Origin: Arcuatula senhousia
Taxonomy: Eukaryota; Mollusca; Bivalvia; Mytilida; Mytilidae
Direction of reading: 5' to 3'
Assembly (NCBI GenBank): GCA_963971305.1
Contig: OZ020308.1
Location: forward strand, 25,387,275-25,451,274
DNA length: 64,000 bases
The notes below the pieces were generated by a model, which saw nothing but the letters and a program-made list of their open reading frames with translations, searched no databases and had not been told where the DNA came from. This document shows, piece by piece, positions 21,043 to 32,029 of this stretch; the first letter of the stretch is position 1; each line of letters starts with the position of its first letter. Made by a program: the position numbers and the translations under genes.

Positions 21043-22667
21043 CTGAAACGGAAAAAAATGGATTTAAAATATTAAAGAGTAATTAAAAATAAAAACAATT
21101 TTACATTAACACACCATGCATCCATAAAAAAAATAGTAATTATAACATCTGTATATATACATGCAAAATCGAGATTAATATAATCTTTCATAAATATGTT
21201 AACTTTATAACATTTTATTATTAATTTTTCAAATTTAAACATTTTTGTGTGATTATCATGTAATTTTTAAATTAAATCATTGTAGCATGCAATTGTAAAA
21301 TGCTTATACACTTCCATATTTTTGTTTGTTTGTTTTACTAGTTATTATTACTCTATTTTATTCACAAGGTTGGGTGGAGCTTAAATTTCTCTATCTTTTA
21401 GGTAAGAGCCTGAAATAATAGAGGTGACCAACCCGGTCAATATAATAGAGTAATATAAGTTTTTAAATACCTATGTCTTTGCAGGAGTGGTTTCCCTTCA
21501 AATTGTGGTGATACAATTATAGCTTTGAACTTTGACCCACAACCATCTGACATATCCTGAATGTCCTGAAAAAAAGTTATTAAAACTAAAAGGATTAAAT
21601 ATACTTTTTTTCAAAAGGAAACATTACAACAACAACAAAAGATCAATGAAATTACTTTCCAGTATACAATATGCAATTAAAATATGTAGATGTTTACAAC
21701 ATCAGCTATTTAAAGAGGCAACTGAAACTGATGATTGGGATTTATACATATATATAGTTAGGAAAAACTGGTGAGCGAGCTCTCAAAAGGATAACTACGT
21801 GCAAAGATAGTGTCAGTAACATTTTGTACACATTAAAACTATGATTATGATGGAAAACTGGTACTGAATGAATTAAATAATGAATAATTCATTCATAGCC
21901 TCAATCTGTGAGAAATATTTGTAATTATATCTTGCGATAGGTCTATTGCATCCTAAAAAAACATGTCCAATTACCTAATGCATTCACTTAAATGATATCA
22001 GGTGATCCAAAGCGGAAGATTGGTTCTATTCTTAGGGACTGATAATTTGATTTTTATGGTGAAATTTGAAACAAAAAAGGCAGGATGCCAAAAATCAGGA
22101 AATATTAAAGGCAGAACAGAGCTTTGAAATCAATAAAAATAAAGGTAGGATGCAGTTTCTGATAAAACAATTTACCAGAAAAAAGTTTGTATGACTAATT
22201 GAACTAACAAAAGAGGGATTCTGTCCCAACATAAAGTGTACTTATGACAAAGAGGGGGGGGGGGGTGTTCCAGGCTTAAAACCTACAAGAAGTGTTTGTT
22301 GTTTAAGATTGTGGCACTTAGGAGAAAAAAAACACCCTGGACAGTGTGCTGTGAAAGCACAAGGGCTTGTGTATGGTACAATGATTCTCCCTCTATCCCC
22401 CTTTAAAGGCACTGTGAATAATCGGAAAGCTAGGATCGTGTGCTATAACATGCATAATCAGGAACGTATAAAGAGATCTACGTTCCTGGCATAATATACA
22501 AAACCATTTATCAATATTTAACATATAATTATTTTAAGCCAGCACGTTTTTACTCAATGCCTTATTGTTAAAACATTTCTTGCTAACAATATAAAATATA
22601 TTACCACATAAGTAGCCCCAATCTGAGCTTTAAATTTGTCTTCTAAATGTTCACAAGTGACTGTCAT
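20937..22667 (-). CDS. BOLA2: BolA-like protein 2
   Basis: Small cytosolic BolA-family protein that pairs with monothiol glutaredoxin (GLRX3) to bind and pass on [2Fe-2S] clusters. Exons 22605-22667, 21471-21565 and 20937-21042 give 87 residues, the usual length. Key features are the Cys in the [H/C] loop (C30, DGCGSKF), the [11 protein letters not shown] motif (residues 43-53) and the invariant C-terminal His in TIHAF (H67). It ends [16 protein letters not shown]. The start reads [12 protein letters not shown], aligning with the human N-terminus. All splice sites are GT-AG. It is divergent from the SELENOO homologue with about 206 bp between start codons. Confidence 0.95.
21346..21457. mobile_element. 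Small MITE-like inverted repeat in BOLA2 intron 2
   Basis: TTACTCTATTTTA on the left and AATAGAGTAATAT on the right are inverted. An inner inverted pair, GGTTGGGT and ACCAACCC, lies between them. About 110 bp, no coding capacity. Confidence 0.5.
21471..21565 (-). CDS. BOLA2: BOLA2 exon 2
   Basis: Residues 22-52 plus two bases: the Cys loop and the [10 protein letters not shown] motif. Acceptor TTTCAG/GACATT, donor ATAG/GTATTT. Confidence 0.95.
22605..22667 (-). CDS. BOLA2: BOLA2 exon 1
   Basis: Residues 1-21, phase 0, donor GTG/GTAATA. Confidence 0.9.
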
Positions 22668-22873
22668 TTTTTTCTTTGAACTTTTTCCTCTACACCGGTG
22701 TCAATGTAATTACCTCCCTTAGTTTATTGTTCAACATGTTGTTAAAGAGTGAATAAATATTTTTTAAAAATCGTTTAGAACCACTTAATGTAAAGTAGAA
22801 ATAGTGTATCTGGTGACATAACAAGAAATACTTTCAAGGAATGTGAAGGAATCAATGAAATGACAATTGTTCT
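22668..22873. promoter_or_regulatory. Bidirectional BOLA2/SELENOO promoter region
   Basis: The two start codons are about 206 bp apart on opposite strands, so both 5' UTRs and promoters must lie here. It holds a CCGGTG site (22694-22699) but no TATA box or other motif I can name with confidence. Confidence 0.55.
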
Positions 22874-23537
22874 ATGAAACCGAAAGTGAAAGTAGCTAGG
22901 AAAATGATCCACGTGTACAGTTTGTTTTTGTTTACATTTTTCACAACAACAATATATAGCATTTATATCGACATCAAAGTGTGTAAACGAACAGATATAT
23001 TCAATGAAATAAACTTAACAAACACATGTCACCTTGATTTAAATGTACATACGAACTTTTATGATTGGAAGTTATCCAAAGAACAGGTTCTCCACCAACT
23101 GTTTCCACTGGACATTGAGACAAGGAATTATGTTCGACAAGTTAAAAATTGTCTGTTTTCGAAGGTTAAACCAATGCCATTGAAATCAAAGGTCAAAGTT
23201 GCGGCTGTTTCTGAGAGTGCAATGAAAGACCTTCTAGATTTGGACCCTATAATCGTGGCATTATCAGAAGAGTTCTTGGCATTTGTAAATGGCGAAAAGG
23301 TTCTTGCTCAACCTCTAGCACACAGGTACGGAGGTCACCAATTTGGCAGTTGGGCTGGACAACTTGGAGATGGTCGAGCTGTCCTCTTAGGCGACTATGT
23401 TAACCAGAAAGGTGAGAGGTTCGAGCTGCAGTTAAAGGGATCAGGCCTCACCCCTTACTCTAGGCGTGGTGATGGTAGAGCTGTTATAAGGTCATCTGTC
23501 AGAGAATTTCTATGCAGTGAGGCGATGTACCATTTAG
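22874..23537 (+). CDS. SELENOO: SELENOO homologue exon 1
   Basis: Residues 1-221 plus one base: leader, [14 protein letters not shown], and the glycine-rich nucleotide-binding region. Donor TTAG/GTATGT. A second in-frame ATG at 22904 is the other possible start and would keep the hydrophobic leader. Confidence 0.95.
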
Positions 23538-25989
23538 GTATGTATACACTTCAACATTCAGTCTTGAATTAATGTTTTATTCAGGAAGTACACAAGAAGG
23601 TTTTTTTCGGTGATACACAGGGGCAATATACTGTTTTCCCTAGCAACTATATTGACTATCGACATCAACATTGAGACCTAACACTTGTAGGTAATGTTCG
23701 TTCTCTCTCGTGCTTCACATCTCCTCTGTGGTAAGCTTGTGTACGTTATGGGGTTTCTTCAAAGCAACTCCCAACATTGGCCCCTCTTTAGAACGATTGA
23801 CTTTGAACCTTAGTCATTTTCTTTCCTCCCCAGTGTTTTATTATACTCTTCTATTTTCTGAGGGTTGTTTCTTTTTTCTTCTTATGGTTGATCTAACGGC
23901 TCACTGAGACTCATCTTTTGATCTCAGGCTCCATATGCTGTTCTTTGATGTTCTGTAATTTATAACATTTTGTTTTCTGATCTTGGGTTTATGACCGTTT
24001 ATTGTCTTAGAACTGTTTACGTTTGTTTGGTTTTCCTAAATTTTTGTTTCTGTCTAAAATTTGTTTCTATAATAGTATGTGGGTCCAAAAGCGTTAACCT
24101 AACATTGTGCTATGTCAGATTCTGTCTAGGTGGTTATAAATGCTTTCAATCTCTAATAGGTTCTTTCTAATTGCTCTTCTGTCATAGCTGCACTTAGCTT
24201 GCTGTGCTGTTTTTCCCCACAGATAAAGTGCATGTGCTAAACAAACCCTAACACACATTTAACAGTCGTTTATATATACATGTATATTTATATGTCACCA
24301 GTCTATTCTTGGGCGTCAGTTTTTAAGTTTTTCTAGCCCTCAGTAGTATAGTGTCAAGTTGAAAAAGAAAACTTTTATACAGCTGTACTGATACTGCTTC
24401 TGCACTGCCATCATCATCAGCCAGGGTCATACCTTAAGGCTGCATTTTGATCTCTATAGAGCGTTACACTTTCAGGTTGTCTTTATCCAAAGTGGTTATC
24501 AGTCACTGCGTTTATGGGAAGCTAGCTTTTGTTATTTCTCTTTATCCATACCAAGTTTAATAATATTTTGTTTATTTGGTTCCTCCTTTTCCACTTTTTC
24601 TTTTTCTTGCTTAAACCAGAGAACATTATCCATCTGACTGTAAGAAGATAGAAGTACTAATGGGACATTCTTAAATATATATATACATGGTAAGCATGAG
24701 AATCTTTTATTATTGAGGATATCCAAGCCTAAAGAAGCTAAATAAAGCAGCACCAATGGGATATTCTTGTGTCTTGTATATACTACCATCAAAAGCTACA
24801 AGCAGTTCGCAAACAATTAAAACAAAAGTTGGAAATTTATGTCACATGAAAAAAAAACACAAAAAAACCAGAATAAATGTCTTCCTATTTATTGGCAGGT
24901 ATACCGACTAGTAGAGCCGCAGCTATCATTGTAAGCGAGGATAAAGTTGTACGAGACATGTTTTATGATGGACATCCTCGCGAGGAGCGTGGCGCCATAG
25001 TTCTAAGATTAGCCAAGTCTTGGTTTAGAATAGGATCTTTAGAAATCCTAACAGATGCTGGAGAAATTGAACTTTTGAAGAATGTAACGGATTTTGTGAT
25101 TTCAAATTATTTTAGATCGGTAGACATGAACGATCCTAACTATATACTTGACTTCTTTTCTCGCGTCGTCGACGAAACGGCCGAAATGATTGTAAAGTGG
25201 CAAGGCGTAGGATTCACCCACGGTGTTTGCAACACTGATAACTTCAGTTTGCTTTCGATAACTATTGATTACGGTCCTTTTGGTTTCATTGATGAGTTTA
25301 ATCCAGAGTTTGTTCCGAATACTTCAGACGATGAAGGTCGCTATAGTTACGAAAGGCAGCCCGATGTTGGTTACTTCAATTTAAACAAACTTAGAATAGC
25401 TCTAAATCCTCTGCTTTCAAATCAACAACAGAAACAAGCTATTAGAGTTTTGAATGGATATAGCGACATTTATAAATTAAAATTCATGAAGTTATTTCTT
25501 GCAAAGCTTGGTTTAACATTCGATTCAAATGAAAGGGAACATGATGAACAACTTATTGCCATTTTGTTAAAAATGATGGAGGAAACAAGATCAGATTTTA
25601 CAATGACGTTTAGGCAACTTTCTGAAGTAAATCTAGAACAACTTGACGATTTTAGCATTATTAAATCTCACTGGGCTTTACAGACCTTATCAAAACACAA
25701 ATGGTACTTAGATTGGGTTACAATGTACCAGAAGCGAGCCTCTAGCGAGGCGCATTCTAGTGACGATAGACAAAAGCGTATGTGTAATGTTAATCCTAGA
25801 TACATTTTACGTAATTGGATAGCACAAAGTGTAATAGAAAAGGTTGAAAAAGATGATTTTAGTGAACTTCAGTCGGTTCTGAAAATTTTGGAACGTCCAT
25901 TCGAGTACCAAGACGCTGCAGAATCACTTGGATATTCGTCACCACCACCATATTGGTCTAAGAAATTAAAAGTCAGCTGTTCTTCTTAA
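22874..25989 (+). CDS. SELENOO: SELENOO-family protein AMPylase (SelO), Cys form
   Basis: SelO is a pseudokinase that transfers AMP, not phosphate, to Ser/Thr/Tyr of target proteins; it is mitochondrial in yeast and mammals and linked to redox control. Exons 22874-23537 and 24899-25989 join in the codon for Gly222 ([11 protein letters not shown]) and give 584 residues, shorter than human (about 669). Conserved features: [39 protein letters not shown] with nucleotide-site Lys188, [16 protein letters not shown], the catalytic-loop-like GVCNTDNFS (N333, D335), and metal-binding D345 in [11 protein letters not shown]. The C-terminus reads KVSCSS: Cys582 (TGT) stands where vertebrate SELENOO has selenocysteine. 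The first 40 residues contain a basic stretch then a strongly hydrophobic segment ([15 protein letters not shown]) that looks more like a signal or anchor than a matrix presequence. Confidence 0.95.
23538..24898. other. SELENOO homologue intron
   Basis: 1361 bp intron. It holds a T-rich stretch (23700-24300) and (TA)n runs near 24270 and 24680, but no element whose ends I can define, and no coding exon. Confidence 0.6.
24899..25989 (+). CDS. SELENOO: SELENOO homologue exon 2
   Basis: Residues 222-584 and the TAA stop. Acceptor TTGGCAG/GTATAC. The open frame that begins upstream at 24877 runs through the intron and is not a real start. Confidence 0.95.
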
Positions 25990-26008
25990 AACTAGCTAGG
26001 TTTTATTT

Positions 26009-26058
26009 TATTTTTATACGACCGCAAAAATTTGCGGACGTATAATGGTATGATGCTG

Positions 26059-26089
<31 letters not shown>

Positions 26090-27454
26090 TGTCGTCGTCT
26101 GTTAACTTTAGTGTATACACGATAACTTTAGTTCTAGTTATCCAAAATGCAATGAAATTTGACAATGATATTTCTTACCATTAAAGGATGGATGGGATTG
26201 ATTTTGGGAGTCCCCCCTTTTTTCATTTGGAAATTAAGGGCCAAAAGGGGCCAAAATTGTAACTTTTTTGTTTGTTCTTACAATAACTTTTTCAAAATCT
26301 TCTCCTCTGAAACTACTGAACAGAATTCAATGAAACTTGGTATGATTGATCATTAGGGTGTCCTGCACTATAGTAATGTTTCAATTTCTGATTCGTCAAA
26401 AAAACATGGCCGCCATGGCTAAAAATAGACCAGGGGGGTCAGACTACTGTTTTTGGCTTGTAATTCAAAAAGTTTAAGGGATAGATGAAATCTGATGCCA
26501 CCCTACTGCTTCAGGATCAAAAGTTCTACAAAAGTCTCCATTTGGTCGAAGTTGTCAGAAGACCCCTTATAGGGGTTACGGCCCCTTAAAGGTGAAAAAT
26601 AGCATTTTTTCATGTTTTTGCCCTATAGTATGAAAATTATTGCAGATAGCAAAAAGCTGTTGCTTGCTTAATTGTTCAGCTCATTTAGCTCTACAAAAAC
26701 TCCATACAGTCGAAGTTGTCAGATGACCCCTTATAGGGGCTACAGCCCCTAAAATAATGTTTTTTCATGTTTTTGGCCTATGAAATGAAAACTATAGCAG
26801 GTAGAGAGAAGCTGTTGCTTGCTTAAATGTTCAGCTCATTTACACAATTAAGAATTAATTTTTGCAACCCCCCCTTTTTTCCCCTATTAGGTAATTAGGG
26901 GCCAAATGGGGCCAAAATCAAAACTTTTTTATTTGTTGTCCGATTTAAAAAAAAAATTTTGCAAGTTTATTCTTGTCAGGTAGTGAATCCAAATTTGAGA
27001 ATTAATTTTTGTGACCATCCCCTTTTTCACTTGTTTTGTAATTAGGGGCCAAAAGGGGCCGTAATCAAAACTTTTTTATTTCTGGTTTGTTTTTGAATTT
27101 TTTTTGCAAGTTTATTTTTGTCAAGTAGTGAATCCAAATTTGAGAAATTATTTTTGCAACCCCACCCCTTTTTCACCTGTTACATAATAAGGGGCTAAAA
27201 GGGGCGGAAATTTATTTTTTTTTAATTCTTGTCCGATTTTGACAATTTTTTTGCAAGAGTAGAATACAAAATTGAAAATTTATATTTTTACCCCCTGGGT
27301 CGAAAGTCCACCAGAGCAGCATGTGTCAAAAACCTTTGTCAGTCCACCATGGGCTGCATGAGTCCAGAGCAATAGACTATCCATATTGGGCCTAAAATGT
27401 ACAGGGTTCAACATGTTGCGGTCGTATCATGCTGCGCTCGGCGAAGCTTTTTAT
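26009..27454 (+). repeat. Family A repeat directly after the SELENOO stop, with family B insert
   Basis: Starts TTTTTATACGACCGC with the GCGGACGTAT hairpin and a long GTCGTC tract, and ends GTTGCGGTCGTAT...GGCGAAGCTTTTTATT, like 14994-16475. From about 26285 to 26838 the body switches to family B sequence (AACAGAATTCAATGAAACTT, AACATGGCCGCCATGGC, CCCCTTATAGGGG), then returns to family A. It begins 19 bp after the TAA, so it probably lies in the SELENOO 3' UTR. Confidence 0.8.
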
Positions 27455-27951
27455 TATATTTATCTCTAACAGTGCGACGAATGGAAACTGCGTACTCTTC
27501 TTGAGCACCAGTCTAAAGATAGTATGCATGACACCAAATCACAAACCAACCAAATATCAAATTAAACCAGTATTAAAGTGAGACATAGCAAAGGAGCAGC
27601 GATTTTATTGCTGTTCTTCATCCTTACGTCACAGGGTGGCCTTCAATGTGGAGTTAAGGCTAATACCTCAATGATTGGCCATTATTGCGATGATAAAGTA
27701 GGATTTGTTGTCATCAAAATCTACTTTTTTGTCAGCGTTATTTCTGTCATCGTAAGGACAAAAAATCTTTTGAAACATAAATAATATCTGACAGAAAAAG
27801 AGTCAACAAACTGGAAATAAAACAGAATAAAATTTAAACAAATAGATAAAATAAAACAGTTAAACCTCTGCCAACGATATAAAATAATTTGAACCCTGAT
27901 AAAAAGAAAGAAAAACTGGACAGGACTTTTCTTACAAACTCATTTTAAAAT
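27455..27951. other. Short intergenic spacer between repeats
   Basis: AT-rich DNA with no recognisable gene. A 68-codon frame at 27578-27784 begins with a hydrophobic stretch but has no neighbouring exon signals or family match I can see, so I do not call it. Confidence 0.4.
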
Positions 27952-29263
27952 GATTCGCTAAAAAGCATGGCCGCCGTTACTAAAAATAGAACATATGGTA
28001 AAATCACTTAAAATGGATTATAACTCAACAACCATAACAGATAAAAAAATCTGAAGGATCTTAGGCTCTTAAGAATCAAAAGCTCTACAAAAGTTTCCAT
28101 TGGGTCGAAGTTGTCAGATGACCCCTTATAGGGGTTATAGCTCCTTAAGGGTGACAAATAGCGTTTTTTTCATGTTTTTGGCCTATAGAATGAAAACTAT
28201 TGCAGATAGAGAAAAGCGGTTGCTTGCTTAAATGTTTAGCTCATTAAGCTCTACAAAAGTCTCCGTAAGGTCGAAGTTATCAGATGACATCTTTTAGGGG
28301 TTACAGCCCCTTAAAGGTGAAAAATAGCGTTTTTCATGTTTTTGGCCTATAGAATGAAAACTATTGCAGATAGAGAAAAGCGGTTGCTTGCTTAAATGTT
28401 CAGCTCATTAAGCTCTACAAAAGTCTCCATTGGGTCGAAGTTGTCAGATGATCCCTTTTAGGGGTTACAGCCCCTTAAAGGCGAAAGATAAGTGTTTTTG
28501 GCCTATAGAATGAAAACTATTGCAGATAGAGAAAAGCTGTTGCGTGCTTAAATGTTCAGCTCATTAAGCTGTACAAAAGTCTCCATAAGGTCGAAGTTAT
28601 CAGATGACCTTTATAGGGGTACAGCCCCTTTAAGGCGAAAAATAGTGTTTTGGCCTATAGAATGAAAACTATTGCAGATAGAGAAAAGCTGTTGCTTGCT
28701 TAAATGTTAAGCTCATTTAGCTCTACAAAAGTCTCCTTTAGGTCACAGTTGTCAGATGATCCCTTATAGGGGTTACAGCCCCTTAAAGGCGAGAAAAAGT
28801 GTTTTTGGCCTATAGAATGAAAACTATTGCAGATAGAGAAAAGCTGTTGTTTGCTTAAATGTTCAGCTCATTAAGCTCTACAAAAGTATTCATTGGGTTG
28901 AAGTTTTCAGATGACCCCTTATAGGGGTTACAGCCCCTTAAAGGCAAAAAAATAGTGTTTTTTGCTTATTTAGAATGAAAACTATTGCAGATAGAGAAAA
29001 GCTGTTGATTGCTTAAATGTTCAATTCATTTAGCTCTACAAAAGTCTCCATAGGATTGAAGTTGTCAGATGACCCCTCAAGGAGTTACAGCCCCTTAAAA
29101 GGTTAATAATAGTGTTTTTTGCTTATTTAGAATGAAAACTATTGCAGATAGAAAAATGCTTTTTTCTTGCTTAAACATTTAGCTATATACAACATGTACA
29201 AAAGTCTTCATAGGGTTGACATCAAGACCAGGTGAGCGATGCAGGCTCCTGAGAGCCTCTTGT
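27952..29263 (+). repeat. Family B repeat array, head missing
   Basis: About seven tandem units of 150-175 bp, each with AGATGACCCCTTATAGGGG, ACAGCCCCTTAAAGG, GAATGAAAACTATTGCAGAT, AGCTGTTGCTTGCTTAAATG and CTCTACAAAAGTCT. The 3' end is complete: GACCAGGTGAGCGATGCAGG then hairpin AGGCTCCTGAGAGCCT and CTTGTTTT. The head is absent; the left edge joins in the GGCCGCCGTTACTAAAAATA block. Confidence 0.85.
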
Positions 29264-29647
29264 TTTATCTCGTTCTGTATTTTTGTTAGCGTAATGCCTA
29301 TGTTTTAGCAAAACAAAACTGCAACTGAATTAGAGGTGCTAGTGGGGTGTCTCTTAGATTTATTGTATTTTTTTTTAGCTCCCCTGAACCGAAAGTCCAT
29401 GTGAGCTATTGCCATCACTTGGCGTCCGTCGTCGTCGTCTGTCGTCCGTTAACATTTTTTCAAAAATCTTCTTCTCTAAAATTACTGAACAGAATTTCTC
29501 TAATTTTTATCCGATTTATCAACCTCTCAACCAGTTGTGAAAAAATATTTCTCGCCTCTAGATAGAAATTTGTTCTCAGCGTAATTGCACGTGCAATTGA
29601 TGAGCGACCTTTTGCAATTTCTTACCTGTCAACATTAGAGAAAAACC

Positions 29648-29807
29648 TTCTACAACTTGATGCTCGATGATTATGGAATTTCTAACATCTCGAGAAATAA
29701 ATTTGATATTTTAATCGCTCGGCAAGCCTCGCCATAATCAAATTTATTTCTCTCGATGTTAGAAATTCCATAATCAACTCGATCGCGTTGTAGAAGCTAT
29801 ATTTTAA
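29648..29807. mobile_element. Foldback element inside the family B repeat
   Basis: CTTCTACAACTTGATGCTCG...GAAATAAATTTGAT is inverted against ATCAAATTTATTTCTC...GCGTTGTAGAAG, with arms of about 60 bp around a loop containing CTCGGCAAGCCTCGCC. Family B sequence continues on both sides. Confidence 0.8.
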
Positions 29808-30087
29808 TGAATCTTGGTATGAATGATCCTAAGGGTGTCCTGCACCAAACTTTTGTTTCGATTTTGATCCGTCAACAAACATGGCCGCTGTTACTAAAAA
29901 TAGACCAGGGGGTCAGACTACTGTCTTTTGTCTGTAAATCAAAAAATATAAGAGACAGATGAAATCTGATGCCACCCTGCTGCTTCAGCATCAAGAGTTC
30001 TACAAAAGTCTTCATTTGGTCAAAGTTGTCAGATGATCCCTTATAGGGGTTACAGCCCCTAAAAGGTGAAAAAAGCGTTTTTTCATG

Positions 30088-31547
30088 TTTTTATACGACC
30101 GCAAAATTTTTGCGATCGTATAATGTTATGGCGATGTCGTCGTCGTTGTCGTCGTCGTCGTCGTCGTCTGGGGACATTTGGTTTCCGTGCGATAACTTAA
30201 GTAAATATTGACCAATTTTTATGAAATTTTGATATGATGTTTGTAACCACTAAAGGAAGGTTCCTATTGTATTTGGGGTTGATGGCCCTTACCGTTTTGG
30301 AAAAAAGGGCCAAAAGGGGCTAAAACGGGTGTATTGACAAAACTGTTGTAGAATGTTTATTATTCAATAGATTTTGATAATTCTTTTTTTATTGAATTCC
30401 TCATTAAATTCTGTCAACAAAATGTGTCAATGGTTTTGATATTTATTGAACCGTTACATTGCTACAGTGGGTCAAAAAGGGGCCACACCCAAAAAAATGA
30501 CTTTTTTATTTGTGGTCCGATTTTCAAAATCTTTTTTTCATTGGAATCCTTGTGAAAATCCCTGCCTGCATTTTTCAATCAGATTTGCAATATCTCTTAC
30601 GGTTTTTGAGAAATTAGGGGTCAAAGGGGCCAAAAACACCATTTTTAAAAGTTTGTCAAGGCAAATAATTTTATACCAAAAATTTAGTTGTACTGGGCCA
30701 GCCAATTGTTATGAAGTTTTGATATGATGTTTGTAACCACTAGAGGAAGGTTCCTATTGTATTTGGGGTTGTGGCCCTTACTGTTTTGGAAAAAAGGGCC
30801 AAAAGGAGCTAAAACGGGTGTATTGACAAAACTGTTGTAGAATGTTTATTATTTTATAGATTTTGAAAATTCTTTTTATATTGAATTCCTCATTAAATTC
30901 TGTCAACAAAATGTGTCAATGGTTTTGATGTATATTGAACCGTTACATTGCTACAGGGGGTCAAAAAGGGGCCACACCCAAAAAAATGACTTTTTTATTT
31001 GTGGTCCGATTTTCAAAATCTTTTTTTCATTGGAATCCTTGTGAAAATCCCTGCCTGCATTTATCAATCAGATTTGCAATATCTCTTACGGTTTTTGAGA
31101 AATTAGGGGTCAAAGGGGCAAAAAACGTCATTTTTAAAAGTTGGTCAAGGCAAATGGTTTTACACAAGAAATTTAGCTGTAGTGGGCCAGCCAATTGATA
31201 TGAAGTTTAAATATGATGATTATATACACTGAAGGAAGCTTTTTATTGCATTTGGGGTTTGTGGTCCTAACCTTTTTTTAAAAAAAGGGCCAAAAGGGGC
31301 TAAATGGTGTCAAAAATGTCAACGAATTTAGAAATAAGATTTTTTTTCTATTAAATGTTATTGTAAATATATATGTGTCAAATATGCATTTTAAAGTCCA
31401 CTACAGGATGCATGTGTAAAAAAGGCTTTGTAAGTCCACCATGGGCTGCATGTGACCAAAGCAATAGACTATCCATATTGTGCCTCCAATGTACAAGATT
31501 CATCTTGTTGCGGTCGTATCATGCTGCGCTCGGCGTAAGTTTTTATT
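30088..31547 (+). repeat. Family A repeat inserted into family B, with 489-bp internal duplication
   Basis: Starts TTTATACGACCGC (hairpin arm GCGATCGTAT) and ends TTGCGGTCGTAT...GCTCGGCGTAAGTTTTTATT. The interval 30230-30718 is repeated almost perfectly at 30719-31207. The small open frames in each copy (30446 and 30935) are the same noncoding sequence read twice. Family B text breaks at CATGTTTTT and resumes at GGCTTTTAGAATG. Confidence 0.85.
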
Positions 31548-32029
31548 GGCTTTTAGAATGAACGCTATTGCAGATATAGAAAACTTTTTGCTTGCTTAAA
31601 TGTTCAGCTCATTTAGCTCTACAAAAGTCTTCATAGGGTTGAAGTTTTCAGATGAACCCTTATAGGGGTTACAGCCCCATAAAGGCGAGAAATAGTGTTT
31701 TTGTCTATAGAATGAAAACTATTGCAGATAAAGATAAGCTATAGCTTGCTTAAATGTTCAGCTCATTTAGCTCTACAAAAGTTTCCATATGATTGAAGTT
31801 GTAAGATGACCCCTTATATGGGTCATAGCCCCTATAAGACAAAAAATAGTGTTTTTGGCCTATAAGAATAAAAAAAAACTATTGCAGATAGAGAAAAGCT
31901 GTTGGTTGCTTTAATGTTCAGCTCATTAAGCTCTACAAAAGTCTCCATAGGATAGAAGTTGTCAGATGACCCCTTATAGAGATCACAGCCCCTAAAAGGC
32001 GAAAACTAGAGTTTTTGGCCTATAGAAGG

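Noticed and set aside
24877..25989. Separate gene starting at ATG 24877
   Set aside because: The first seven codons precede the acceptor at 24898; it is exon 2 of the SELENOO homologue.
30446..31198. Two similar small open frames (93 and 87 codons) that look like a gene family
   Set aside because: They are the two copies of a 489-bp duplication inside a noncoding family A repeat; the frames end at different points and have no domain.
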